DNA of 64,000 nucleotides from Neovahlkampfia damariscottae (taxonomy: Eukaryota; Heterolobosea; Selenaionea; Neovahlkampfiida; Neovahlkampfiidae), in assembly GCA_016618085.1 (NCBI GenBank), contig JABLTG010000065.1, positions 32,997 to 96,996 of the forward strand, read 5' to 3'. Positions 55,551 to 64,000 of this stretch are shown piece after piece. The notes below the pieces were generated by a model. That model did no database searches. It was not told where the DNA came from and was given only the letters and a program-made list of their open reading frames with translations. The translations under genes and the position numbers were made by a program. Within the stretch, counting starts at the first letter, position 1; each line of letters opens with the position of its first letter.

Positions 55551-55558
55551 TTTTTTTT
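55551..55558 (+). terminator. Poly-T RNA polymerase III terminator
   Basis: Eight T directly after the CCACCC end of the small RNA; the other copy has the same arrangement with six T. Confidence 0.55.
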
Positions 55559-55583
55559 AATCAAGGAAGAGCAAATATTTTAT

Positions 55584-56348
55584 TCATTTTGGTTGAAAAT
55601 GTTTCAGACAAATTTCCCTAAATAAAAATCGATCATTATGTATTTGATTTGCATTTTCAGTTGACAACCAAACTGTCATTGTGTATCTTTTCTGTTGCAA
55701 TTTTTTGGTTGTCTTCATAACTTCATGAACCATATAATCTGAATAGAACAAAACCAATCGATTTGCAATTGGTAGATAATCCACAAATTCAGATGTACTC
55801 TTTGAATAAGGATATAATCTTAAAATACCACCATATTCTTCTTTCCATTCTTCATTAAAATACAGGATTGCAGTCAATTTTCGGTAATCATCTGGATCAT
55901 ACCCTGTTAAACTAATTTAACCAATCACATGTCAATTACCTCCATTATCAAAGTGCTTTGGTAATTTTACGCCTTCTCCACAACAACATGCTATCTTATT
56001 GAAATCCAATTCTTTTTTTGCTGGTGTCAATTTTAATTTTGGTAAAAATTCATTTAACCCTTTTGACAATTCAGTTGATAAATTTTGGATGTAATTTTTA
56101 CAAGTATTGGCATCTTCATCTGTTATTTTAATTTTTCTTGCTAATATTGGGTTTTTATCAATTAAAATTGTTTCGCCGGTTTTTGTGTTAGTCTCTGTTG
56201 ATGGTTCTTCTTTCATTGTTTTTTCTAAATCAATGATCTCTTTTTTTAAGTTTGTAAAACAATCTTCTTTTAAAAAGTTGTCTATTTTTGAATAACCTTT
56301 TATCAACAAGTCATCTGAAGTTTGTTTGAAGTCTGATTTGTTGATCAT
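55584..56348 (-). CDS. 2-oxoglutarate/Fe(II)-dependent dioxygenase (prolyl hydroxylase-like)
   Basis: Two exons with a 41-nt intron (about 55893-55937). MINKSDFKQTSDDLLIKGYS leads to the iron-binding 'LPKHFDNGG' (HxD). After splicing come 'YDPDDYRKLTAILYFNEEW', 'YGGILRLYP', the distal His in 'LVLFYSDYMVHEVM' and the 2OG-binding Arg in 'KRYTMTVWLS'. All ligands are present. Oxygenases of this form (2OG-FeII_Oxy_3) hydroxylate prolines or other residues of proteins; the substrate is unknown. No signal peptide, so cytosolic or nuclear. Confidence 0.88.
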
Positions 56349-56692
56349 TTTTCATTGGTTAATGAATTGGTCTGAACTGTTTTTGTTGACGTGGTTTCAA
56401 ATTCACAACTCCTTTAAAGGAGTAAATTTTAAACCACAATGATTTCTTTTGAATCTCAAGAACAACAGATTGTTTAATTTTCCAGTTGTTGGAAAAAATA
56501 TTTCCACCATTGAATTGAAAATACACAAGAGAAAAGGTTAGTATGACAATTCAAATGAAAAATATCACACAATCTTTCATGACGAAATGGATGATCAGTT
56601 TCCTTCAACATAATTTATAAACGTGAAAATGTAATTGTCAGAATATTTTGGCAATTGAATCGGAAGGTATTTATTTAGAGAAGTGAAAACAT
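56349..56692. other. Intergenic with a 16-bp palindrome
   Basis: No coding frame. ATTGG boxes lie just upstream of the oxygenase ATG (56354-56375). A perfect palindrome ACTCCTTTAAAGGAGT is at 56408-56423; its role is unknown. Confidence 0.45.
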
Positions 56693-57514
56693 ATGAATTT
56701 TCCAATGGAAATTTCCAGTTTAACCATAAAAGCTGATTGGATGACTTTAGATTTTTTCGCACTTAATCCAAAAATCATCAACAAAAACATTAACGTAATG
56801 AGTTTTAATTCAAACACAATTGATATCCAAACCATCAACTCAGGAAAAAAAACAACTCGAGAATGTAAATTCAGAACAAATGAAACAAACAGCATTTCTG
56901 TTTCAATTCGTCAAAAGAAACTTCAAACCGACACTGAGTTTGACAACACTCTCTTGATGGAATTAACCAACAGATCTCCAGGATGTTTACATTTTGATTT
57001 GACCAATTACAAAGAAACCAAACTATTATTCGTCAAAGTGGAAATGTATTTGAAAGAAAAGAGTGAATCAGCAGAAGAAGTAAAACATGAATGGAAATCA
57101 TACATCAACATTAAAGAAAAAAGTAAAGATGGAAAAGAAATGACTGATGATTTCGAACTTCAAACAACCAAAGAACATGATTTCAATGTCCAATGGAAAA
57201 CATCAAATAAAGCCAATAACAAATCTCTATTCAAAATGAAAGTCAAGTTTTCTCAAAATTTAGTTCAACAAGAACCTGATTACATTTTTGTTTCACCATT
57301 TTTTTCTGTTCATTCAAGAATTGACAACAAAAAAAGAAAATTAGAATTTGAAGATAATTACAAACAGAATGCCATTATTTCAATCGGAAAAATAGATTCT
57401 TTAGATGATCTTGAAGAAATAAGAGTAAAATTGAATGAAAGAGAAACTGATTTGAAAGTTGATTTTAATTCTCAAGAAGATGATTCAGATATTGAAGAAA
57501 GTTTCGAAAAATGA
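56693..57514 (+). CDS. Hypothetical protein, possible transcription-associated factor
   Basis: Single exon, 273 residues starting MNFPMEISSLTIKADW; an in-frame Met at codon 5 is an alternative start. The protein is soluble and beta-rich, with many Thr/Asn/Lys. 'FVSPFFSVHSRIDNKKRKLE' carries a basic cluster that could be a nuclear localisation signal, and the C-terminus is acidic ('SQEDDSDIEESFEK'). No domain recognised. No CCAAT box stands out in the 40 bases upstream. Confidence 0.65.
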   Translation: MNFPMEISSLTIKADWMTLDFFALNPKIINKNINVMSFNSNTIDIQTINSGKKTTRECKFRTNETNSISVSIRQKKLQTDTEFDNTLLMELTNRSPGCLHFDLTNYKETKLLFVKVEMYLKEKSESAEEVKHEWKSYINIKEKSKDGKEMTDDFELQTTKEHDFNVQWKTSNKANNKSLFKMKVKFSQNLVQQEPDYIFVSPFFSVHSRIDNKKRKLEFEDNYKQNAIISIGKIDSLDDLEEIRVKLNERETDLKVDFNSQEDDSDIEESFEK

Positions 57515-57614
57515 AAAATTTAAAAATGAAAATACATGAAATCATGTATGTGATACAATTGATGAATGATTTCAATTTTGAATTTTTCAACTCTTTGCAG
57601 AGAATGAAAAAACT

Positions 57615-57886
57615 TTAAAATGTTGATGATTTAGGTTTAGGTGCCAAAAACCAAGTTCAAATATTCAGTTTTGATAACTCATAATGGAATCTTTGAACTT
57701 CTTTTGTGGTGATGAACTTTTATCTTTGATTGATAAATTCCAATGATACAAAATATTCTTCATATTTTTTTGGTCTAAATTTAACTTTTATTACAGTCAT
57801 CCTTTTTGACATTTTGTCAGGATTTTTTCCAGCAGTTCTCTACTAACTTCATCTTGATTTTTCTTTGATTTTGAAGATGAGGTCAT
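57615..57886 (-). pseudogene. Decayed small gene
   Basis: From an ATG at 57886 (MTSSSKSKKNQDEVSREL, with ATTGG about 20 bases upstream) the frame runs to 'LEKILTKCQK', then needs a shift to continue as 'MTVIKVKFRPKKYEEYFVSL'. It then meets in-frame TAA and TGA between protein-like pieces ('KFITTKEVQRFHYELSKLNI', 'TWFLAPKPKSSTF'). At least three disablements. It is surrounded by non-coding sequence from 57515 to 58226; a further basic, stop-ridden frame at about 58010-58210 (minus) may be more debris. Original function not recognised. Confidence 0.45.
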
Positions 57887-58226
57887 GGTTTTTTGTCAAT
57901 TTTTCCAATTTAGCAGTAATTTATGTTCAACTTTTCTAAATTTCAGATGACTTTGTGTTGGCATCATAACGGTTATTTTAATGCGAATCCTAAATAGTGT
58001 AGCATTTGAAAAAATACTCATGGGTCCCTTATCCCACGGTGTTTCAGTTCCATCTATTAAATTTTCATCAGTTGAATTTTGGCCTCTTCTTAATTCTTTT
58101 TATTCTTTTGTCTTTCTACAGATTCCTTTTCTGTTTATGGTTTCCAGGACTTCTTAAAGATGTCCGGTTTGGATTCTTTGCTTTTTGTGAAGCTCTAATT
58201 TCTCCTCACTGACCATTCAACAAATT

Positions 58227-58949
58227 TCATATTTTTTTTAATTCGTTAGTCATTTTATTGTAAACTGATTTGTGTTCTTTTTGAAATTCTTTCCAAATTT
58301 TTGAACATTCCTCTTGAGTATACTCTCTCTGTATATTCTCTTCGCTCTTCACAATTTCATCATAAAATTTTTTTCCAACTGTAAAATCTTTAACATACCC
58401 ACACTCCAAAACTTGTTTTCCAAATTCTAAAATTCGAAAAGAATGATAAAAAGATTTAATACCCACATAACCATTTGCTTCCAATTCTAACTTCTTTTTT
58501 GCTTTTACAAAAGAAATTCTTGATCTGTCTCCAATTGCTTTCCTAACTTCATTTTTTAATTCTTTATCGTTTAAAAAGACAGGTATTTTCAAATTTGAGT
58601 CATCACAAATAATAAACTTTTTAGTTTCTTCATTTTTTGACAGAGAAAAGCATTCAAATGCGTCTATTTGAAATTTCTTTAACTTTTTGTGGTATTCTGA
58701 TTTTGTAAAGATTTGAGCATCAATTTTAAACTTTTTTGATTTCTTTTTGAAGGTTTCTTTGTTTTTCTTTTCGTCTTCCTTTTTGAAAGGTATGTCTGTC
58801 TTGTCTTTGACAATGACAACATAATCAAAATCTGAATCTTTGTGTTCACAACCGTAAAGTCTTGAACCGAACAAGAAAATGGATAAAATATTATCTATAT
58901 TAATTTCCAGCAAGTTTGAAATGTGTTCTTTGATAAAATCTTTGTCCAT
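58227..58949 (-). CDS. Nucleotidyltransferase-fold protein (GSRxYG type)
   Basis: Start MDKDFIKEHISNLLEI at 58949, with CCAAT at 58979-58983. About 240 residues, intronless. 'FLFGSRLYGCEHKDSDFDYV' carries the GS...DxD metal motif of polymerase-beta-like nucleotidyltransferases. A Lys-rich insert follows, then 'KIDAQIFTKSEYHKKLKKF' and helical 'KAIGDRSRISFVKAKKKLEL' with 'HSFRILEFGKQVLECGYV'. The layout resembles bacterial/phage predicted nucleotidyltransferases (RlaP-like, RNA-repair associated). A bacterial or viral origin is possible; base composition does not differ visibly from neighbours. Confidence 0.75.
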   Translation of the reverse strand: MDKDFIKEHISNLLEINIDNILSIFLFGSRLYGCEHKDSDFDYVVIVKDKTDIPFKKEDEKKNKETFKKKSKKFKIDAQIFTKSEYHKKLKKFQIDAFECFSLSKNEETKKFIICDDSNLKIPVFLNDKELKNEVRKAIGDRSRISFVKAKKKLELEANGYVGIKSFYHSFRILEFGKQVLECGYVKDFTVGKKFYDEIVKSEENIQREYTQEECSKIWKEFQKEHKSVYNKMTNELKKI

Positions 58950-59205
58950 GTTTTCTATGTACCTTCGTGATAGGTTGTCCAATGAAATAAGTGGTTGTTG
59001 ACAACAAATTAACAAGTTCAAGTTCACAACTGCATCTCCTCTTTTGAACCTTTTTTTCTTTCAAACCCAAATGAAGCTCCAAATTGAAATTGAACCTCTT
59101 TTTTCCACCAATGGAATTTTTCGGTTGTGGCTATAAATAGAAATCAGTTACGAATTTGATTTTTCAACTTGAAAGGAGAAGAAGTCAACGAAGAAAAGAA
59201 ACCAA

Positions 59206-59580
59206 ATGAACAAAGCAACAAAAATCGCCAAGGTTTACCTTCCAAATAATGAAATACGTAAATTCTCTACCCAAGACAAAACATTTGACGAATTTAAGAC
59301 AACAGTACTAGAAGGAGGGCTTGAAACTTTTGAAATGTCATCAATTACTCTTCAATATCAAGATGATGAAGATGAATGGGTCACATTCAGTTCTGAGTTA
59401 GAATGGATTCATGCCTTATCACATCAACTTTCAACCATTTTAAGAATTAGAGTTGTCTTACCAAAAAATGGAAAATTTCCGAGAGTTATCCCTGTACAAC
59501 GTTCTTTAAAGTGCTGCTCAATGAGTTATGCACAATATACCCAAAATTTGCCAGCGGATCTCTTTGAATTCCAGGTTTAA
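59206..59580 (+). CDS. PB1 domain protein
   Basis: Single exon, 124 residues: MNKATKIAKVYLPNNEIRKF. An N-terminal PB1 domain has the basic Lys in the first strand and the acidic OPCA-type motif 'LQYQDDEDEWVTFSSELEW'. It ends 'LPADLFEFQV' without another domain. PB1 domains pair front-to-back; carrying both faces, this one could form heteromers or short polymers. CCAAT at about 59107-59111 lies nearly 100 bases upstream, so the 5' UTR may be longer here. Confidence 0.85.
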   Translation: MNKATKIAKVYLPNNEIRKFSTQDKTFDEFKTTVLEGGLETFEMSSITLQYQDDEDEWVTFSSELEWIHALSHQLSTILRIRVVLPKNGKFPRVIPVQRSLKCCSMSYAQYTQNLPADLFEFQV

Positions 59581-59957
59581 AATAAATGTTTCCTAAACCG
59601 AAATTTGTAAATAGAATACAATTAAAATTTCAACATTTATTCATATTCTTGTTGTTTTAATGTTCTTTTTAATAAAATTTATTTTTTTTTTTTCATTTTA
59701 CCTCCACTTTGTGAATTACATTTATTTTTTTTTTGTTTTTTTCTACAAAAAATAAATTCAAAGGAAAGTACTATTCAAATATTTTTGTATTTATTTGTGA
59801 CTTTTTTCTTCAAAGACAAACAGTTTCAGTTATTTTTCTTCATGAAAATGAAGACATTTATTGGTGTATTTTTCTCCGAACCTATAGAAATGGTCGTTAT
59901 AAGTATCTCAAAAACTGACCTACAACCAATCAAATTAATTCTTAATTTTTGAAAGAG
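59581..59957. other. Intergenic, T-rich
   Basis: About 375 bases of T-rich sequence without a credible gene. A CCAAT box at about 59926-59930 stands 28 bases before the next ATG. Confidence 0.5.
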
Positions 59958-62942
59958 ATGAAGTTTTTGGTGTTACTCCTCTGCTTGTTCTCTCTCACAT
60001 TCGCTTTAAAATGTGAAAGACCATTACCAGAAGCTGGGAAATGTAAATGCCCAGCAACTGTTAAACAAGTTTGCACTCAAAGTGGAAAAACTTACATTAA
60101 TGCTTGTGTTGCTAAATGTTTCAAAGAAACTGTTCTCTATCAAGGATCATGTAATAACGCTTGCACTTTTAAACACTCACGTTCAAGAAAATGTAATTTC
60201 CAAAAATATGGAAAATACGGAATCAGAAAATATTGTTGTACTCATGACAAAGTTTGCTCTGGAAAACAATGTGAAAGAACAAATTACAAATGTGCATTTA
60301 GTGGTTTAATTATTAGAAAATTCCCAAAAATGCATTGTAAATGGGTGAAAACAGGAACAAACGAAGAAATTAGAAAATGTTGTGGATGGAAGAAAGTTTG
60401 TAAAGGAAAATTTTGCAAAAATACAAAAACTTTCTGTAAAACACTTGGAAAACCAGTACAAATTAAATCAACAATTGGTTGTCATTTTGCAAGAGCACCT
60501 GGTTGTTCAAATGGTGTAAGACAAAAATGTTGTACAAGAAAACATCGTTGTCATGGAAAGAAATGTAAAGTTGTTCATAAACATTGTCATTATCAAGGAC
60601 CTGTTATCAGATACAAAAAAAGATATACTTGTAGATGGTTAAAAATGGGTAGAAGAGGTAAAAGACAAAGATGTTGTGCAAGTACATATAAATGTCAAAA
60701 TCACAATTGTAAACTTATTAAAAGAAATTGTAACTGGAGTGGATGGACTGTAATTAGAAAAACAATTCGTAGATGTTCATACAGAAAATACGGAAAAGGT
60801 TCAAGAAAAAGATGTTGTGTCTGGAAAATTAAATGTTTCAATGGAAAATGTACAACTGTTTCAAAGAAATGTAAATGGGGTGGACATGTTCATTATGTTA
60901 AAACAAGAGTTAAATGTTTTTTCAAAAAAGTATCAAAAGGTAAAAGACAAAGACATTGTTGTACTTCAACATTCAAATGTTCAAATGGTTGTAGACAAAT
61001 TTCAAGAGTTTGTAAACCATCTGGTCCAATTGTTACAGTTCAAAGAAAAACTAAATGTAAACTTGTTCCATCAAGAAGAAATAATGGATATCGTAAAAAA
61101 TGTTGTTCATGGAAAAATATTTGTAATGGATTAAAATGTAAAAAAAAACATAAAAAATGCAGATATGTTGGTGGTTTAATTACAAAGAAAACAATTGTTC
61201 ATTGTAGAAGAAAAGTTATTGCTCAAAACAAACTTAGAAAAATTATTTGCAAAAAATATTGTTGTTCATTTAAAATAACTTGTCATGGAAAGAAATGCAG
61301 AAAATCAAAAAGAAAATGTAAATGTGTTTCAGGTCATAAAACAATTTATAAAAAACATTATTGTCATATTAGACGTAAAAAGAATAAATCACAAAAATAT
61401 TGTTGTACTCATGATCAAGTTTGTTATAAAGGAAAATGCAAAAAACAAAAAAAGAAATGTCATCCAGTTGGATTTGTTACAACAATTAAACACTTCAAAA
61501 AATGTCATTGGATTAAAAAGAAAAATTATAAACAAAAAGTTTGTTGTACATGGACAAGAACATGTAATGGTTCAAAATGTCACAAATCAAAAAAAGTTTG
61601 TAAAAAAGTTGGAAAATATTCAGTTATTCTCAATAGACATAAATGTCAAATTTTGAAATATCCAGGACAAAAATATCCATCAAAAAGAAAACAATGTTGT
61701 TATTGGAAAGAACAATGCATTGGTTCAAAATGTCATCAAAAAGGATCAAAAATTTGTAAATGGTCAGGACCAATTTATCATAAACAATTTAAATTTATTA
61801 ATAAATATAAAAAATGTGGATCAGATAAAAAAGGAAGAAGATTATTTCAATGTAAACAAAAGACAATTTGTTTAAGACAACCAAAAGAATCAAAATGTGA
61901 TCCAAAAACTGAAGTTTGTCACATTTGTAGATCACAACCACTTTCATGTGTACCAAAAGGAGAATGTCTTTCAGTTTATAGAAAAGTTAAAATTACACTT
62001 AAACTTAAAAGACCAAATGTTCATCAAAAATGGAAATGTGTTTGGAAAAATATTTGTAAAGGACATATTTGCAAAAAATCAAATAAAAAATGTATGTGGT
62101 TTGGACCTGAAATTGAAAAAGTTACAAAGAAAAAATGTAAAACTTTATATTTCCAAGGTGGAGCTGAAAGAAAACAATGTTGTACAAGAGTTAAATTATG
62201 TAATCTTGAAACACTTTTCTGTAAAAAAGTTAGTAAAAAATGTCATTTTGTAGGACCAACAATCTTCCACAAAATTATCAAAGTTTGTAAAATTGTTCAT
62301 GATCATGTTAGATCTTATGGAAATAGAGTTTTTAAAAAAAGAAAATGTTGTAGAATTCATAAAAGATGTGTTGAAGGAAATTGCGTTTTAATCTCAAAGA
62401 AATGTAGAACAAAAGGTTCAATTACAAAAGTAACTCATAACAAAAAATGTGAATGGAAATTTGTTAAAAAACCAAATTCAACTGCTACAACAAAACAAAG
62501 ATGTTGTACTTATTGGACAAATATTTGTAGTGGTAAAAGATGTCAACAACATGATAGAAAAACAAGATGTCATGGACCAAAAGTTAAAGTTACAAAAACA
62601 CAAAAATGTCACATGAAATTCTTTGGAGAATCATCAAAAAGAGAATATTGTTGTACAAGAAATACAGTTTGTAATGGAAAGAAATGTCATACATTCTTAT
62701 CTGGATGTGTTTGGAAAGGAAAACCAATTCCATGCGTCAAAGGCAATCTTATTTACAGATGGAGAAAAGTTTGTAGACCAGTCACAGTTGGACCAAATCA
62801 AATTAAAACAAAATGTTGTGATGTTCGTCAAAAATGTGAACAAATTACAAATTATTACATTTGTAGAAGAATTAAAACTGGAAAATGTTGGATTCAAGGT
62901 GAAAAATCAGAAGAACCTGCTCCAAGTCCAACAGTTCAATAA
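59958..62942 (+). CDS. Giant secreted Cys/Lys-rich repeat protein with N-terminal Kazal-like domain
   Basis: Single exon, about 994 residues from the ATG at 59958. Signal peptide MKFLVLLLCLFSLTFA. Residues about 17-60 fit a Kazal-type fold ('CKCPATVKQVCTQSGKTYIN', 'ACVAKC'). Then about 18 degenerate repeats of roughly 50 residues follow, each with a CC doublet and a near-invariant order: RKCC-x5-C-xGKxC-x4-KxC-xxxG-x10-C. Examples: 'KKCCSWKNICNGLKCKKKHK' and 'EYCCTRNTVCNGKKCHTFLS'. Two units have a single Cys in place of CC. The protein is strongly basic (Lys/Arg) and disulphide-rich. No catalytic motif. It could be a matrix, adhesion or antimicrobial-type secreted protein; only secretion and the repeat are certain. 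Confidence 0.9.
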   Translation: MKFLVLLLCLFSLTFALKCERPLPEAGKCKCPATVKQVCTQSGKTYINACVAKCFKETVLYQGSCNNACTFKHSRSRKCNFQKYGKYGIRKYCCTHDKVCSGKQCERTNYKCAFSGLIIRKFPKMHCKWVKTGTNEEIRKCCGWKKVCKGKFCKNTKTFCKTLGKPVQIKSTIGCHFARAPGCSNGVRQKCCTRKHRCHGKKCKVVHKHCHYQGPVIRYKKRYTCRWLKMGRRGKRQRCCASTYKCQNHNCKLIKRNCNWSGWTVIRKTIRRCSYRKYGKGSRKRCCVWKIKCFNGKCTTVSKKCKWGGHVHYVKTRVKCFFKKVSKGKRQRHCCTSTFKCSNGCRQISRVCKPSGPIVTVQRKTKCKLVPSRRNNGYRKKCCSWKNICNGLKCKKKHKKCRYVGGLITKKTIVHCRRKVIAQNKLRKIICKKYCCSFKITCHGKKCRKSKRKCKCVSGHKTIYKKHYCHIRRKKNKSQKYCCTHDQVCYKGKCKKQKKKCHPVGFVTTIKHFKKCHWIKKKNYKQKVCCTWTRTCNGSKCHKSKKVCKKVGKYSVILNRHKCQILKYPGQKYPSKRKQCCYWKEQCIGSKCHQKGSKICKWSGPIYHKQFKFINKYKKCGSDKKGRRLFQCKQKTICLRQPKESKCDPKTEVCHICRSQPLSCVPKGECLSVYRKVKITLKLKRPNVHQKWKCVWKNICKGHICKKSNKKCMWFGPEIEKVTKKKCKTLYFQGGAERKQCCTRVKLCNLETLFCKKVSKKCHFVGPTIFHKIIKVCKIVHDHVRSYGNRVFKKRKCCRIHKRCVEGNCVLISKKCRTKGSITKVTHNKKCEWKFVKKPNSTATTKQRCCTYWTNICSGKRCQQHDRKTRCHGPKVKVTKTQKCHMKFFGESSKREYCCTRNTVCNGKKCHTFLSGCVWKGKPIPCVKGNLIYRWRKVCRPVTVGPNQIKTKCCDVRQKCEQITNYYICRRIKTGKCWIQGEKSEEPAPSPTVQ

Positions 62943-62994
62943 AATTTATTTTACTTTTGAAAAAAAAACCGGAATTTATTTTTTATCCGCTATC

Positions 62995-64000
62995 TTAAAA
63001 CTGACTTTTCCGTTCATTCTGATTAATCAGACCAGACATTAAAATCAAGGTTTCTTTCGGGATAGGACCGCCAGCAGTACTGGCAGTTTTTGGATTTCCA
63101 ATAAAATTTTGTATATTCATCAGAAATATATTTCTTGCTCCATTATAATCTCTTGGAAGAGAAAAATTACAATATTTACAATTGAAATAATCTTTTTTTC
63201 CAAGTTTCCAATCTATTTTTCCACATGATCCACATGTACAACTGGTATAATGTTCTGAAACTTCATGTACTTGAACAGAATCTTTTTGAGCAAGATGTTT
63301 TAGTGTTTGACAAAATTGAAAATGAGACCAATGAAGCATTTTTCTCACTGTTGTACTATGAATTTTTCTTTCCCATTTTTTAATCATTCCTTTGACTGGA
63401 AATTTTGAAATCAAAATTTCATCATTATTTTCACAAAGATCTTTGGAAATACTTTTATGAAATGCTTCTTTCAATCCTTGAATTCGGTTTTGATATTTTT
63501 GATATTTTTTCTTCAATTTATATCTTTTTTTTTTTAATTTTTTTATTTCTTCTTTTGACATTTTATCATTAGACTTATTTTTATCAATCTCAGATTGAAT
63601 TTTATCACATTCCAACGCATTTTTAAATAATTTTGAAACATCACCTTTTCCATATTCCGCAAATTTTCCAAAGTTATCAAATCCTGTTTGAAATGTTCTC
63701 ACTCCAGGATCAAGTGCAATAATTTTTTTCTCTTTTTTATCTTTTTTCTTAATTTTTGCAACAAATGGAATAATCATATAATATCTTCCATATTGATATT
63801 TTAAAATACAAGTTCTATCACTTGATTCTTTACCAACTACATTAGATAATCTTTTAATTTCTCTTTTTTGAGAAGTTTTTAATGCTCCAAGTTTATAAGA
63901 TGGCCAAAAGAAAAATCCTTCTTCATTCCATTTAATACTTGGTTTACCACCATTGACTGGTATTCCAACACTTTGAGACATTTTTTCATTTCTTTTTTTC
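62995..64000 (-). CDS. Fanzor / eukaryotic TnpB-like RNA-guided nuclease (5' part beyond window)
   Basis: The frame is still open at the right edge; the first ATG seen is at 63981 but the N-terminal part expected for the family is missing, so the gene is 5'-partial. Numbered from that ATG: RuvC-I Asp91 in 'IIALDPGVRTFQTG'; Glu243 in 'SEHYTSCTC', at the position of the relocated Glu of many Fanzors; zinc finger Cys250/253 and Cys268/271; and RuvC-III Asp278 in 'PRDYNGARNI'. 'ILISKFPVKGM' and 'MLHWSHFQFCQTL' are also family-typical. The catalytic set is intact, so the protein may be active. The stop lies 52 bases from that of the Cys-rich gene. No terminal repeats are visible. Confidence 0.85.
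   Translation of the reverse strand, partial: KKRNEKMSQSVGIPVNGGKPSIKWNEEGFFFWPSYKLGALKTSQKREIKRLSNVVGKESSDRTCILKYQYGRYYMIIPFVAKIKKKDKKEKKIIALDPGVRTFQTGFDNFGKFAEYGKGDVSKLFKNALECDKIQSEIDKNKSNDKMSKEEIKKLKKKRYKLKKKYQKYQNRIQGLKEAFHKSISKDLCENNDEILISKFPVKGMIKKWERKIHSTTVRKMLHWSHFQFCQTLKHLAQKDSVQVHEVSEHYTSCTCGSCGKIDWKLGKKDYFNCKYCNFSLPRDYNGARNIFLMNIQNFIGNPKTASTAGGPIPKETLILMSGLINQNERKSQF

Noticed and set aside
55321-55560. 79-codon plus-strand frame across the small-RNA locus
   Set aside because: It spans a T-tract and the structured RNA. The same sequence in the other copy does not keep this frame open, so it is not coding.
1-64000. Alternative genetic code, to explain internal stops in several genes
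   Set aside because: Every stop inside a conserved domain (apart from those in clear pseudogenes) disappears when a short intron is removed, and all three stop codons end well-defined proteins.
1-64000. CRISPR arrays, tRNA or rRNA genes, bacterial operon signals
   Set aside because: None seen. No regularly spaced direct repeats, no TTC-arm/anticodon-arm pairs, and gene structure is eukaryotic throughout.

Overview
The window is nuclear DNA of a free-living-type unicellular eukaryote with a very compact, AT-rich genome. Evidence: nearly every gene is cut by very short GT-AG introns (mostly 29-45 nt), intergenic spaces are tens to hundreds of bases, and the proteins are unmistakably eukaryotic (ESCRT-III Snf7, pescadillo, topoisomerase II, TRAP-beta, RhoGAP, BRAP2, V-ATPase c, RGS and PB1 domains). 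The standard genetic code fits throughout, with TAA, TAG and TGA all used as stops. Lineage cannot be fixed from the window. The DUF4116 repeats, the many RGS proteins and a Fanzor gene would suit an amoeboflagellate such as Heterolobosea or Anaeramoebae, but that is only a guess.

Layout: 1-9.8 kb holds an RGS/START-like protein, a Gly/Tyr/His-rich acyl-anchor candidate, a C2-protein kinase, a secreted protein, a TPR protein and two tandem SLC35F-type transporters. 9.9-16.8 kb has a ceramidase-like secreted protein, a seven-helix RGS receptor, a dual-specificity phosphatase, V-ATPase subunit c and an M14 carboxypeptidase. 16.9-25.9 kb has a DUF4116 protein, a pair of RGS paralogues, a pair of Snf7 paralogues, a CCCH-LRR protein, a transposase relic and a metallophosphoesterase. 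26-38.5 kb has a large membrane protein, an Hsp70-like/spermidine-synthase fusion, pescadillo, a structured small RNA, a MAPEG-like protein, CCDC97, BRAP2 and a RhoGAP. 38.8-50.6 kb has a repetitive coiled-coil protein (with an assembly gap), a KCTD-like protein, topoisomerase II, a mitochondrial membrane protein, an RGS-pseudokinase-RGS protein and a holo-ACP synthase. 50.6-64 kb has a PHD-type nuclear protein, a Sel1 protein, TRAP-beta, an RGS pseudogene, a second copy of the small RNA, a 2OG oxygenase, a nucleotidyltransferase, a PB1 protein, a huge Cys/Lys-rich secreted repeat protein and a Fanzor (TnpB-like) nuclease running off the right edge.

Together: five intact RGS-domain genes plus one RGS relic, with a RhoGAP, kinases and a phosphatase, indicate heavy G-protein signalling. 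A CCAAT box sits 4-50 bases upstream of most start codons, in either orientation, and can serve two divergent genes. The least explained elements are a two-copy, roughly 105-nt structured RNA family with a U6-like promoter and compensatory base changes, a V-ATPase c subunit lacking its essential glutamate, and an Hsp70-like/spermidine synthase fusion.
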